Shown: positions 31,574-43,829 of the stretch, in pieces
Numbering within the stretch: the first letter of the stretch is position 1
Layout of the letters: every line of letters begins with the position of its first letter
From: Septoria linicola
Lineage: Eukaryota; Ascomycota; Dothideomycetes; Mycosphaerellales; Mycosphaerellaceae
Direction of reading: 5' to 3'
Assembly (NCBI GenBank): GCA_024114885.1
Contig: CP099426.1
Location: forward strand, 1,674,001-1,738,000
DNA length: 64,000 nt
Position numbers and translations under genes: made by a program
Notes under the pieces: generated by a model
Told to the model about the DNA's origin: nothing
Seen by the model: the letters and a program-made list of their open reading frames with translations, nothing else
Databases searched by the model: none

Positions 31574-34500
31574 TCACCCAGCATTCGGCGCACCAGGCCA
31601 CGCACCGCCCACATGGTGATATCTTCTCGGATCATCCCGGGCCAATTCGAACACATTTCCGCCTCCGCCAGCGCGATCTTCCATGTTCTGTAGTGCACGA
31701 CGTTGCCCTTCACGCGCAGCTCGAAGAGCCAACCCATCAATTCGAGCACGTAGTCCTGGCTGAGCATTCCTGCCTAGAGCATGATCGCGAGGCTGACCAG
31801 GTGCTAGCATCTCAGGGAAACGAGGTGGAGCATGCTCGCCTTGGATGATTCTGCCGAAACCTGCAAATAGTGGTCATAAGTCAGCTATTGTCTCAGACAC
31901 GAGGACTTTATAGACTCATACCAAAGGGGTCAGCCTCCGCTCCTGCAAAAGGGTCCTCCGCAAAAGCATCAAACAAACCCTGTCGGCCTCCCAGGCCGTT
32001 GTTGCGAGCCCCAAGCACACGTCCGGGCCCTTGGATATTGGCATCTCCAGGCTGAGGCACTGCAGGAGCGGCTTGTGCACCGCCGAGGGTATAGCCTCTT
32101 CCAAAAGGGTCCGGCTGTGCTGCATGGTCTTCATGCTGTGCAGCATTAGTTTGAGGCGCTATGGGAGCCGGCTGCACGACAGGTGCACGTTGAGGGAATC
32201 GAGGAACGCCAGGCATCTGCATTCCATATATGGGCATGTAACCTATCATGTTGTTTGGCATGCCCAATTTAGGCGCTTGATGCGGATGAGGATGAGCAAG
32301 GCCTTGGTACATGCGTGGAGGTTGAGCTAGGTGAGCCTGTATTCCGTGACCTGCAATGTGTCCACCAAGGCCATGACCAAGTGGACCTCTAGCATTATCC
32401 GCTTGAGCGACTCGTGCCCCAGCGCCAACTGCAGCCGGTGGCCTGCGCGCTCGCAGTAATTGACGCTGCCGCTCACGAAGTCTTTGCATCTCCCGCTGCA
32501 GTCGTCCTTCTCGTGCTTCTCGTCCAGCCCTAATGCCTCGCTGAATAGCAGCAATTTGTTGGAGTGGCGCATCATCTTCCTCGTCGTCCAGGTCAGCAAA
32601 ATCGTCATCGTCAAGGCCAGCTCCGAAGTCCAACAAACCGTAGTCACCTCCCAGAATACCAAGCGGAGCGCCGTTAGCAGCGCCTAGTCGTCGGATCTTA
32701 TCCTGTGTTGCTTTGCGTACCGCATCGGATTCCTGGATCTTGAGATCATCTTCCGTGATGTCTGTAGTAGTCAGTTATTAGATTTAAGGGAAGGAAATCA
32801 TGCTGCTGTCTGTGGCTTACCTGGATTTGCCTCCATGGCCTCTGCCCGTGCTTTTGCTTCAGCTTCCTTGATCTCGCGTTCGTGACGTTCTTCGACGTTG
32901 TCGTAAAGTGGACACAACTTCTTCGATGAGCCTGCACCTGTTCTCGGTCCACCAGCCGGGTTTTGAACGAAGTGGTCGTAGTCTTTGACTGAAGCAGAAC
33001 ACACGTAGCATTGAAGGTTGCCGCATGAAGGGCACGACTGTGACGAGTTAGCGCAAGGATGGGCGAGGTTAGGCATTCAATATGAAATGCCTAAGTAGGC
33101 TTCAACATGCGACGGAAGCACTTACCATCTTGTTACAGCCAAACTCCTTGATGAAAGGTTTGCTGCACTTGCCACACTTGCGAACAAGTGCTGCCGTCAT
33201 GGCTTCTTCGATTTGGTGCCTGCTGTTGAGCTTGTGGTCCTTGGAGTGCTCTTCGCAGGAAGCAGGAATGTGCGACATTGCCTTGCAACGTCGACAGCTG
33301 ATCTTCTCGCAGTCCGGATTTGCGCAGCGGAACTCAAAATCTTCTTCGATCGGTGGCAATATGGCCTTGTAATCGCAAAAGGGACACTCAGCGAGGTCGT
33401 CGAGCTCGGCATCGCGAATGTCCTTTTCTTGTTGGAGTTGTTCCAGCTTTGCAAGGAGAGCTTTGTCTTCCAGTAGATGCAGTTGTGCATGTGCGTATCC
33501 AGCACCACAGCCAGCAGTACACATCACACCGCAGCGAGACTGTCCAACCTCCGACTTGATGTAGGTGATCGCACAATCGAAGCAAGTGAAGTGCGCAGCT
33601 TCGCCATTGCAGTGTATCTGCCGGTTCATGGGCAGGTCATCGAAGCAAGCTTGACATTCCGCCGTCTCGCCCGCGTTGATAGCTCGTCTCAAATTATCGT
33701 CCTCGGCCTGACGCTTTGCCAGTTCTATCGTACGTTCTGCTCTGACCACACTCACGCGATTGCGTGCGGCCTTCAATTCTTCCAGCAACTGAGGCACTCC
33801 TGTGTTGATGACGATAGTGTCTGCGCTAGCACCAGCTGATGCACGTCCTGTCCAGCCACTCGACTTTGCATCTTTCATCACTGCCAGTGCCACATACGTC
33901 TGGAACAAATACTTATGCTCAGTGATCTGCTTCGCAATCGTGGCTCGAGGAATGTCGGGAAAGTCTGCCTTCAGAGCGGATGCTATCGGCCCTTTCAGCA
34001 TCCTTTCACGCATTTCACGTTCCGGACCCTCCCAACGCTTGAAGTCATTCTCCTTGAGATCGTCTTCAGGTTTGCGTTTGAGCTCGGCCTGTTTGCCTCT
34101 GCCCTGCTTGGGGTAGCTCTCTGCCTCGACGAGCTTGTTGACGATATTCTCGTATCTGTCAAGAGCGGGAATCGCAGAGTCACCCTCGCCTAGCTCGGCG
34201 TAAAGCTTCAGAACATGCTCGTGGCTCACATCAGGGAAGACGTCCAAGACATGCTGCAGACAGTCATCGCTAGTGAGGACCTGGGCAACTGGAGCGAAAG
34301 TAGGTTCATCTGGTAACACCTCAAAGAAAGGAACGGGAATTTGTTGTTGTTCTGGAGCATGCGGGGGCTGCGGAGAGTCATCTGGCACCCATACTCGTTC
34401 TTCACCGAAGTACTGATAGTTGCCGCCCAGCAGTGGGGCCTCTTCTTTGAGAGGCTGCTCAAATGGGCCCTGAAATTCGCCAGCGACGGTCTGATGCCCA

Positions 34501-34649
34501 GGAAAGAGCGGGAAGTGGCCATCATCTTCGAGGTCAATGGCTGGGTCCGGTGATGCTCTCAGATGGGGGCCGACTTCTAGGACCTCGTCCTCGTCGTCGC
34601 TGGTAAGGTCGACAACGAGCGGCTGTGACCGTCTTCTGGCGGTGGCCAT
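31574..34649 (-). CDS. RBR-type E3 ubiquitin ligase (RNF216-like) with SUMO-interaction-like motif
   Basis: Four exons, 34649-33126, 33037-32821, 32761-31922 and 31860-31574, join in frame to 955 residues. The RBR module spans about residues 331-525: RING1 from ECQACFDDLP, an IBR with FRCANPDCEKISCRRC, and RING2 with CGKCSKPFIKEFGCNKM joined across intron 1 to SCPSCGNLQCYVC. By comparison with HHARI and parkin the catalytic cysteine is Cys505, in FGCNKM. RBR ligases pass ubiquitin through this cysteine. Spacing and flanks resemble RNF216/TRIAD3. The N-terminus has a hydrophobic core then acids (LVVDLTSDDEDE, residues 11-22), a classic SUMO-interaction motif form. After RING2 come a Lys/Glu helix, an acidic patch, an Arg-rich helix and a long Pro/Gly/Gln-rich tail. 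ATG 34649 is preferred over an upstream in-frame ATG because it puts the conserved motif near the start. Confidence 0.9.
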
Positions 34650-35759
34650 AACGACCGAGAGCTTTCTTCTGGGTTGTGTATCGGGAGAATGGAGTCTGCC
34701 AGCGAGCTCAAAAATAAAGGTCGGAAAGCGAAAGTGGCTCGAGTCTGATGTGTCGAGTTCAGTACAGGTGAGGTTTCCACAGAACGAATATGACCGAAAT
34801 TCGACCAGCAATGGCAGAACTGGCGCCTGGGACGTGGTCCTGCTGTGCTTTAATTCTTTTCACTTCAGAGGAAACCGCGGGTGATGTAGCAAGTGAGGAC
34901 GCAGGTGCAGTCGCTCAACGGCGCCCCACGAGACCTCAGACGCAGTGAATGAGACTCCATGCAGCCTCGCGCTGGCCTCTAGCAGGCAGCTCTCGCCCTT
35001 TGAGACAGCTCTGTTTCTTGTGCTGCTGCAAGGAGAGGCTCGCAGGTGGAGTTACCAAGTCAGAGCCTGTGCCAAAGGTGAGCGGCAAGGCTTTCAGGTC
35101 ACACATGCTCATGGACCTCACAGTTCTACTCATCTTCCTCATCTGCCCACGGCACGCTGCATGCTGCAAATCAGCGCAGTGAAGTGACATATTGCTGATG
35201 CATCACTCTTCACAGCCAGCGACAGATAGTTGGAAGAAACACGCGAGACATGTGGGACTCTAGAAGTTCTCGCGACGCACTTGATCATCTCCACTGCTGC
35301 AGACTGCCGTCCTGGGAATTTTGAAGCTCAGGCTGTCTGAACCAAACTCCGAACAACCAGCAGGAACTCCGCAAGCTCACGACCACGAATGAACGGGAAC
35401 AACCCAGGCACAAGAGCGGAACGAGACCACATGCTCCTCTAGGATGGTCTGTTGGTGAAGACCAACTGTCCGCTTATCGTCGGTGTCTGACATAACAGAT
35501 ACTGCGCTCCGATGCCTTGACCGTCATTCTAATGGCGGGAGTGTATCGTTAACGGCAGGTATACTCTACGATTCCGCTAACCGCAGGTATACACGAAATT
35601 GGGAACGAAGGGCGCGCATGAGCCGATAACACGATTCGTTGAGTTTCATTGATATGCCCATCTCTTCTCGCTCGTCCGTATTACTTTCCACTTTCACAGC
35701 AGCATCCGCAAGTTCGAGCCTCGAGTATCACGTCTAGCAAAGCAGGCAGTACAGCGAAT
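34650..35759. other. Divergent intergenic region, RBR ligase to LYC1-like gene
   Basis: About 1.1 kb with no supported gene. Two related short sequences near 35550-35590 (AACGGCAGGTATAC and AACCGCAGGTATAC) sit 100-200 nt upstream of the LYC1-like start and could be promoter elements. Confidence 0.45.
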
Positions 35760-36962
35760 ATGGGTAGCATAGGACTTCCGTCGAAGGACTCGTCCGATGT
35801 CTACCTCACTACAGCAACTACAGCTGAGATTCAGGTACTCCAGAACGCCAACAGCGTTGAATGGAAGGGTGCGCTTGCGCTTGAGCCGTACCTTCGGCGT
35901 GAGAAGCACCTAGCAAGTCAAGATCTCACCAAGGACGGCGGATTGACTTCATGGGTACTGGTCTGGCATCCGAGCTCTGCGACCGAGCGTCAGGTACTCT
36001 GCGGCTGCGAATCTATCAACAAGCGAGCAGTTGTATCGAGAAATGGCAAGGTCGAAGAAGCGATCAGTCATGCCATTGGATCAGTGTTCTGCCTGCCGTC
36101 TGCAAGGGGAAAGGGTTATGCAGGTAGAATGATGAAAGAGCTTGGTGAGAAATTGGAGCATTGGCAAGTGGACAATGGCAAGAAGCATTTGTTCAGCGTG
36201 CTGTACTCGGACATTGGTAAGCAGTTTTACGCTGCACGAGGATGGCAGCCATTTCCATCGTCTCACATCAGTCTCCCGGCGAGCGAACGACCACTCCCTG
36301 AAGGTGTGCAACTGCTTAAGAGTCAGGACCTCGCAAGCCTCTGTGCAGCTGACGAAGACTTGATCCGCGCTCGCTTGCAGAAGCAGGGCACGAATGGGCG
36401 CACTACTGTTTCGATCGTGCCAGACGCCCAAACTGCGGCCTGGCATCACGCCAGGGAGGAGTTCGTCGCGAAAGAGCTGTACAGTAAGACACCAACAATC
36501 AAGGGTGCCAAAGTCGGCTCGGTCTGGGCATATTGGACCCGAGTTTGGGCAGACCCTCAAGGTCACGATCCCAATGCTCTTCATATCCTGCGACTTGTCG
36601 TCGAGGACGAAGTTCTTGGTGCTGACTTGTCCGCGGCGACAGAGAAGGGCACTGAAGCGATCGATGCTGCCGCAGAGGGGCGGGTTCAGCTCGACGGGCT
36701 AGATGCTGGCAAGATAGCAGAGACACTCTCGTCGATCAAAAAGATCTTTGAAGTGGCGCAGACCGAAGCGGCCAGATGGGACATGAAAGAGGTCATGCTG
36801 TGGAATCCTACTAATTTGGCTCTGGCGGGTGCCAGACAAGTCAAGGAGGACGTCGTGGTCGAAGAGCGCGACGAGGAGAGCATCTGTAGCTTGAGATGGT
36901 ATGGCGAAGGAACATGGCAGGACGTGGACTGGATCGAGAACATGAAGTATGCATGGTGCTGA
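35760..36962 (+). CDS. LYC1: LYC1-like GNAT acetyltransferase
   Basis: A single-exon gene of 400 residues from the ATG at 35760, close to the length of Yarrowia LYC1, a lysine N6-acetyltransferase that opens one route of lysine breakdown. The GNAT acetyl-CoA site is visible as LPSARGKGYAGRMMKELG (R-x-x-G-x-G/A form). A further strand and helix, HLFSVLYSDIGKQFYAARGW, follow. The C-terminal half with VWAYWTRVW and LRLVVEDEVLG matches the LYC1 C-terminal region. An in-frame ATG 37 codons upstream (35649) would add a basic, Ser-rich segment that could be a mitochondrial presequence, so two forms are possible. The exact substrate is inferred from the family. Confidence 0.85.
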   Translation: MGSIGLPSKDSSDVYLTTATTAEIQVLQNANSVEWKGALALEPYLRREKHLASQDLTKDGGLTSWVLVWHPSSATERQVLCGCESINKRAVVSRNGKVEEAISHAIGSVFCLPSARGKGYAGRMMKELGEKLEHWQVDNGKKHLFSVLYSDIGKQFYAARGWQPFPSSHISLPASERPLPEGVQLLKSQDLASLCAADEDLIRARLQKQGTNGRTTVSIVPDAQTAAWHHAREEFVAKELYSKTPTIKGAKVGSVWAYWTRVWADPQGHDPNALHILRLVVEDEVLGADLSAATEKGTEAIDAAAEGRVQLDGLDAGKIAETLSSIKKIFEVAQTEAARWDMKEVMLWNPTNLALAGARQVKEDVVVEERDEESICSLRWYGEGTWQDVDWIENMKYAWC

Positions 36963-38374
36963 GACATGCTCCGTCGAGACTATCCTGCAGTCACATGTCA
37001 ACCACGAATTGCACGATATAAGTGAACAAGCAACACAAGCATTGTCCACGCTTACCACGTCTGCTCGAGCAGGCGACTTTTGGCAATTTTCGTATTTCTC
37101 CGCAAAACACGGCCACTCCGACGAAGCTAAAGTGATCTGCAGCCGTATCATTCCTTCCCGGGCAGCGAAGGCTGTCAGGAATAGCAGCATGTAGCGGCTA
37201 TACCAGTAGTTAGCGACACACCATAGTACTGTGAAGGGCACCATCTGTGAACAGGCTATCCACATGCGAATGGCATGTGAACCAGAGCGGCCCGCCACAG
37301 CCGGCTGATGGCTCAACAACTTGCTGACCGGGTGTGCAGTCGTACCACATGCAGGAATTCCTGGCAGTGGGATGGCTTGCCTTGTTTCAACGCCATGCTG
37401 TAGCAGGACCTCTCAAACGTGGACCGCAACAACAGAGCACTCAACGCGATGCCACAGGCACAGGCACAATCTTGATCGTAGCCGTGTCACCATATTTCAT
37501 CTACGTGACGAGTTGTAGCCAGCAGCAGCAATTACTGTTGGGCACCAAGTCTGTTTACAAGACCCCGCCAAATGCAATCCCACATCATCGCGTTGTCTTC
37601 CTCTCTGAAATCCGTCTCAACAACGGCAACAGGGCCGCTGCACTTTCTTTGTGTCTCTCATCGCATCATTCTCCGACGTGCCAGCCGATTGCCACTCGCG
37701 CCGCGCGACTTTTTGTTAGCTGGTCTGTGGCTCAGCGCATCCAAGCGTCTTCTACGTTTAACTAGCCCGTTGACGTACGTCGTCGAGCTTCTCTTGGACC
37801 GACGACTTCCAGAGCATTATTGCAGCGCATCACCGCGGGAAGACGAGCGGCATCTCTTTCTTCACGCAGTCGACCACAATACGGGCTCGTCTCCTGCACT
37901 ATTCTGTCTCTGCTGCGCCTGCCGCCCGAGGTCTGCCGATACACACACACACACACGATAAACACCGCACGAACCGCTTTCTTCTTTCTGCGGGCCTGAT
38001 AGTGGTCTGTCATATCTGCGTCTTGGAACTTTCTACGACTGCCCGCATTTCTCTGCCTCTTCTTCCTCACCTGGCATTGCCGCAGGCACCACTTCCCGTG
38101 CACACCCTACCGCAGCCGCCTAGCACGTGTGCGCGCTCTGCTCCTGCCACTGCCCGCCCAAGCACGCAAGTCTTGCAGGCAGACTGCAGCTGAATTTGTC
38201 CATTCCTCGGACTGCCGGACGATACCAGACCTGTCTTGCACGTGCTTCTGCCTGAGTAACGGCATCACGATCTGATCACCACCTACGACGGACAAAGGTC
38301 GACAGAAAGAAGCCCTTCCCACCAGAGATAGCAGCTCTTCCGCCCGCCCGTTACGGGCTTTACACATCGCAGCC
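36963..38374. other. Long 5' leader/promoter region of the PKC gene
   Basis: 1.4 kb upstream of PKC. The right half is C/T-rich with an AC dinucleotide run at 37940-37956 and few ATGs in good context, as expected for a long transcribed leader. The ORFs here look like chance products of the pyrimidine-rich sequence. Confidence 0.45.
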
Positions 38375-41300
38375 ATGGAAGATGGCGCGGCTACGCAAGA
38401 GATCTATCGCCGGATAGAGCGCGAGAAGAAGCTCATCCAAGCTGCCACGCAGATGCGATCAGCTACAGGAAATACTCAGGTCGTGTCCAAAGCGGACTCT
38501 GAAATCAGAGAGGCGCGGCGAAATATTCAGTACTTTGAGCAAAAGCTCAATGATCTCCGCGATCGCAACCTGGGCTCCAACATGAGCAATCTCTCTGTGT
38601 CTGGAAATGGCGGGCCTACCGCGCCGTCCCATGGCCGAGGTGGCTCAACCGGCTCAGGCTACAGAAACGAACAAGGCCATGGCGGAGGTGCGGATTATGG
38701 TGACCCTGGTCCAGGCGGTTACAGTATGGGCGGAGCGCCAGGACTTATGCCTCCACGAGCGCCATACGCACCTCCAGGACCGGGAGATCGAACGCCGCGA
38801 GCACGGCCGAATTACAGTAAACTCGGTAAGCAGGCGGATGTGAAGTGCCGCAGTGGCAGCATGACTGACGTTGGCAGATCTGATCAAATACGAAACGCCC
38901 CATCTAGGACCCCGCATTCAACTCATGTTATCTCAGCTCGAATTCAAGCTGTCAGTAGAAAAGCAGTACAAAGATGGCATTGAGAAGATGGTCAAGCTAT
39001 ACCAGATGGAAGGGGATCGCAAGAGCAGGGGTGAAGCAGAGCTCCGCAGGATGGAGAGCAACCAGAAAATCCAGCTATTGACGAGAGCATTGAGAAGATA
39101 TGAGGATCTACACGTGGATGTTGAGAATGGCGCCGATGCCGCTGACGACGATAGTCTCGATACGCCTAGTCAGCGAAAGCCACTCGCAGGACACATGTCT
39201 GTTCGCATACACGCTATCGACAATGTCGACCACGCAGCCTCTGGACGCTTTAGTAGAGGCCCAGACACGTTCGTCGTCATGAAAGTCGAAGATGTGCTGA
39301 AGGGAAGGACAAAGGCTACCAAGACTGACCGGTGGACGGACGAGAACCACGAATTCGACGTCGACAAGGCTAACGAGATCGAGTTCACTGTCTACGACAA
39401 ATCGAGCGGCGATCACCCCATCCCCATTGGCCTGCTATGGGTCCGATTATCAGATCTGGTCGACGAGATTCGAAGGAAGAGGATAGAGACCGAGTTCAAC
39501 CAAGCCGGCTGGAAGACTGCCGACCAAATGGACGGCTCGATGCCACGACCAGATGTGCAGTTTGCTCCGCCACCCAATTCACAGCACGGAGCTTCGGCTG
39601 CAGGGGGAGCATCAACGGCCGCTGCTGCGGGTGGTCCAGCAGGATCTGGACTCGCACCTCAGACTGGTCCAGTGTATATCGACGCCTGGTTTACGCTTGA
39701 GCCGGTCGGCAAAATTCACTTGACACTCAGCTTCATCAAGCAAGTTAAGGACAGGCGACCATTCGACGTTGGCCTCAACCGCAAGGGTGCTGTGCGTCAA
39801 AAGAAGGAAGATATTGTGGAGCAGTATGGCCACAAGTTCATCGTTCAGACATTTTACAACATCATGCGATGCGCGCTTTGTGGCGACTTCTTGAAGTACA
39901 CTGCTGGAATGCAATGCGCGGACTGCAAGTATACTTGTCATCAGAAGTGCTACCAGAAAGTGGTCACCAAATGCATCAGCAAGTCCAATGCCGAGACCGA
40001 TGCGGATGAAGAGAAAATCAACCACCGCATTCCACATCGCTTTGACGCCTTCTCAAATATGGGCGCCAACTGGTGCTGCCACTGTGGCTACATGCTGCCT
40101 ATAGGAAGGCGGCAGGCCAGAAGATGCACAGAGTGCAAGCTTACCAGTCACGCAAATTGCGTTCACTTTGTGCCAGACTTCTGCGGTATGAGCATGGAGA
40201 GCGCCAACCAGATCTTGGCCGAAATGAAGAAGACCAAGAACAGTCGTATGTTGGCAAACAGCACCAAGTTGAGACCTCCGGGAACGCAGGCCAGCGGTCG
40301 CCCAACGCCACCGCCACAATCAGCGAGCTTTGCGCCTGCGCCAGGTCATCAGGACCAAGTGTCTCAGAAGGAGCAGGACAGGCTACAAGACAGATTCTCA
40401 TACGGCAAAGACCGCATGTCAGACAGCTACGAGCAACCTCCACGAACTTCATCATTCGGACCTCCTCCGGGTGCTTCTGATGCTGGCAAGGCAGCTATGA
40501 CTGGCAGTCAAGCGCCCTCTTCGCCCGAGTCTGCTCATCGACCTCCAGCTCAGCGAACACAGTCGTCGCAGTCCACCGCAGCAGCTGCTGCTGCTGCGGC
40601 TTCTGCTGCATTGGCCGGCAAGCGGACTTCAGGCAATGACAGGCCGCCTTACAGCCGAGGATCAACGGATTCATACACACAGCAGCAGCGAGGCTCTGGC
40701 GGCTATGCCGATGGGTACGCCGAGAGCAAGCGTCTGCCTCCCCAACCTGGGCAACAGCAGTCATCGTACAACCCTGCAGACTATGCTGCTGTCGCTGGCT
40801 ACTCCTCCGGCCCACCATATCAGCAGACCGTGTCCCCGCCACCTCAACCGCCAGCGAAGAACTACCCTGCACAAGCTGTGCCACAAATTCAAGCCCCTGC
40901 ATCAACACCAGCCCGAACACAATCTCCAGCCTCGGTGCCCGCTCCGAACGTCTCGGTCACAGAACCTGTTGTCGAGCAACGTAAGCCTGCTCCACCAGCC
41001 AATACTGCAGGTACTGGTCGTCGCATTGGACTCGACCACTTCAACTTCCTTGCTGTTCTGGGTAAGGGTAACTTCGGCAAGGTCATGCTTGCCGAGACCA
41101 AGACCTCGAAGCAGCTCTATGCTATCAAGGTGCTGAAGAAGGAGTTCATCATTGAAAATGATGAAGTGGAGAGCACCCGCTCCGAGAAGCGTGTGTTCCT
41201 GATCGCCAACAAGGAACGCCATCCATTCCTAACCAACCTTCACGCCTGTTTCCAGACCGAGACACGTATCTACTTCGTGATGGAATACATCAGCGGAGGT

Positions 41301-42075
41301 GACTTGATGTTGCACATCCAACGAGGACAGTTCGGAACGAAACGAGCTCAATTCTACGCTGCGGAAGTCTGCTTGGCGCTCAAGTATTTTCACGAGAACG
41401 GAGTCATCTACCGTGATCTGAAGCTGGACAACATTCTGCTCACTCTCGATGGACACATCAAGATTGCAGATTACGGTCTTTGTAAAGAGGACATGTGGTA
41501 CGGTTCAACGACAAGCACTTTCTGCGGTACACCTGAGTTTATGGCGCCTGAGATCTTGCTGGACAAGAAGTATGGCCGCGCAGTGGATTGGTGGGCATTC
41601 GGCGTCTTGATCTATCAGATGCTGCTGCAACAATCGCCATTCCGCGGAGAAGATGAGGACGAAATCTACGACGCCATCCTGGCAGACGAGCCTCTCTATC
41701 CAATCCACATGCCGAGGGACAGTGTCTCCATACTTCAAAAACTTTTGATTCGCGAGCCAGAGCTTCGACTTGGGTCTGGACCTACCGACGCGCAAGAGAT
41801 CATGTCGCATGCTTTCTTCAGAAACATCAATTGGGAGGACGTGTATTACAAGCGCGTGCCGCCGCCATTCCTACCCACGGTGAAGAGCCGAGCAGATACC
41901 AGCAATTTCGACTCGGAGTTTACTAGTGTTACTCCGGTCCTGACGCCGGTGCAAAGTGGTAAGTCTGCGAGACACATTTTATTTCTGATGACCCGAGCTA
42001 ATCATTGTCGCAGTCTTGTCACAAGCTATGCAAGAAGAGTTCCGAGGCTTCTCCTACTCTGCAGACTTTGTTTGA
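38375..42075 (+). CDS. PKC1: Protein kinase C (cell wall integrity kinase)
   Basis: Three exons, 38375-38825, 38878-41958 and 42014-42075, give 1197 residues, standard for fungal PKC. Domain order: an HR1 repeat at about 1-75; a Gly/Pro-rich linker; a second HR1 at 150-225 (QLEFKLSVEKQYKDGIEKM); C2 near 255-350; two C1 zinc fingers at about 469-517 and 537-586; a Gln/Ala/Pro-rich linker with an alanine run near 712-725; and the kinase at about 872-1130. Kinase marks are GKGNFGKV, YAIKVLKKEF, IYRDLKLDN, the activation loop TSTFCGTPEF and the AGC tail VTPVLTPVQS. Exon 3 supplies the hydrophobic motif FRGFSYSADFV. HR1 repeats bind Rho1-GTP, which activates the kinase at the membrane to drive the Bck1-Mkk-Mpk1 wall integrity cascade. 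The DFG motif is DYG, as in other fungal Pkc1 kinases. Confidence 0.97.
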
Positions 42076-42625
42076 AAGTGCGAAGAGAAGCTGAACAACA
42101 GCTCGAAGACTGACCTGACGTGGGAGACGGCCGCTGTGATACCCAGGATAGGACGACTTTTGACGACGGTCCGAATGGAAGAGGCCATGCTGATTGATGT
42201 GCTCAGAGAAGAGCAATGAATGTTGCAAAGTGGGCGAGAGCTCACCCAGGCGGATGGGTTGTATGTAACAGAAGATGAGGCCGATGTCAATGACGTCGCC
42301 GAGCACACCTATGCGAGGTAGAGAACAGGCACTACCTCTACAGTAATACATGCCACTACCAGCTGGCTGCTGATCAATCGTGCCGTCCTCGCGTGCAGGA
42401 CAATCGTGCAACGACCTCCAGCGCGTGGCGCAAACCCGCTCGAAACGGAAATGGGTGATTCTCCGAGCTACATCCGCTGACAAATGTAAAAGATCATCAT
42501 AGATGCCGTGTGGCAGCAATAACAACAGACATGGTAGGAAGAAGGCTACGCTAATGATACGCTGGTATAGCATCTCACTCTTGAAGATTCCGAGAAGACA
42601 TTACACGTAAAAGTCATCAGCAATC
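42076..42625. other. Intergenic region between PKC and the metallo-hydrolase gene
   Basis: 550 nt; PKC 3' UTR and the promoter of the next gene. The ORFs on the minus strand overlap PKC exon 3 and show no domain. Confidence 0.5.
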
Positions 42626-43829
42626 ATGGTCTCCTCATCAACAGCAACCACCGCGTTGGGCATTCCTCCCTCCACATCGACTGTTAGGGTCTCCATCATC
42701 GACACGACGATGCGCTCTCGCATCCCCTTGAGCATCTTTGCCGGACCGCCGATCGCTGGTCTTGATACATTGAATGCACCAGCTTATTCTTTCCTGATCA
42801 CACATGAAGACGGTACGGGAGCGGAGAGGAAGCTAGTCTTCGATCTTGGTCTTCCTGTTGATCTGAAGAAGGACTTTCCTCCTGCTATCTACGAGCGTCT
42901 GACTGCGATGAAGGGTAGCGGAGGCATGATGGAGAGTACGAAGTATGTTAGTGACATTCTCGAAGAAGAGGGTGTAGAGTTGGAGGGCATTGAGGCTGTA
43001 GTTTGGAGGCAAGTTATCCTGTAGATGCCGATGATGTATGATGCTGACGGTAAGCGACAGTCACGCTCATGGCGACCATGTTGGCAAACCTTTTCTGTTT
43101 CATCCTTCGACGACTTTAATCGTCGGTCCTGGCGTAAAGGAGTCCTACTTTCCTGGCTGGCCGGAGGTTGAGTCTTCGCCTGTTCTGGTGGAAGCCTTCG
43201 ACGGACGAGAAGTGAAGGAGCTCGCACCAGCGCATTTCACCACCGAGATCGGCGGCCTCAAGGCCTTCGATTACTTTGGTGATGGAAGCTTCTACTTCTT
43301 GCTAGCACCAGGTCATGCCCTTGGTCACATCAACGCTCTGGCACGGACGACAGAAGACACGTTCATCTACATGGCTGCGGACTCGTTCCATCACACTAGT
43401 CAGCTGCGACCACACACTGGTGCTCGGCTTCCGGAGTCGGTAACTCTACACTCGTGCTCTTGCACAGCAGACCTATTACAGCCTGTACACCCTGTCTCGC
43501 ATATGGACGATCTACCTGAGCGATATCATTCGGCCTTCGGACTACCCGATGTAGACTACCGAGACGTGCCATTCCAGACCATCGTCGAGGCTGAAGATGG
43601 TACATCGATCGCAGTCGGTGTTCAAGCTGCACGAGATACAATCAAGGCGATACAACGATTCGATGCTAGTGAAGATGTCTTCGTGATTGCTGCGCACGAC
43701 GCGAGCCTGTTTGATGTGCTTGAGTACCTTCCAAAGAATGCGAACGATTGGAAGGCCAAGGGATGGAAGGACGCTGGGAGATGGGCTTTCTTGGAAGATG
43801 TACAGGCAGCGGTTGCAAGTAGAATGTAA
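42626..43829 (+). CDS. Metallo-beta-lactamase superfamily hydrolase
   Basis: Two exons, 42626-43008 and 43061-43829, give 383 residues. The intron has a GC donor (AG|GCAAGT) and a CAG acceptor. Splicing there rebuilds the metal site exactly, giving VVWSHAHGDHVG, the HxHxDH motif of the fold; no GT donor nearby does so. Other expected ligands are the His in APGHALGHINAL and the Asp in YMAADSFHH. The N-terminal strand-rich part (YSFLITHEDG, KLVFDLGLP) is typical of fungal lactonase-like members of the family. The protein should bind two zinc ions and hydrolyse an ester, lactone or thioester. The substrate is unknown. No signal peptide is present. Confidence 0.85.
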
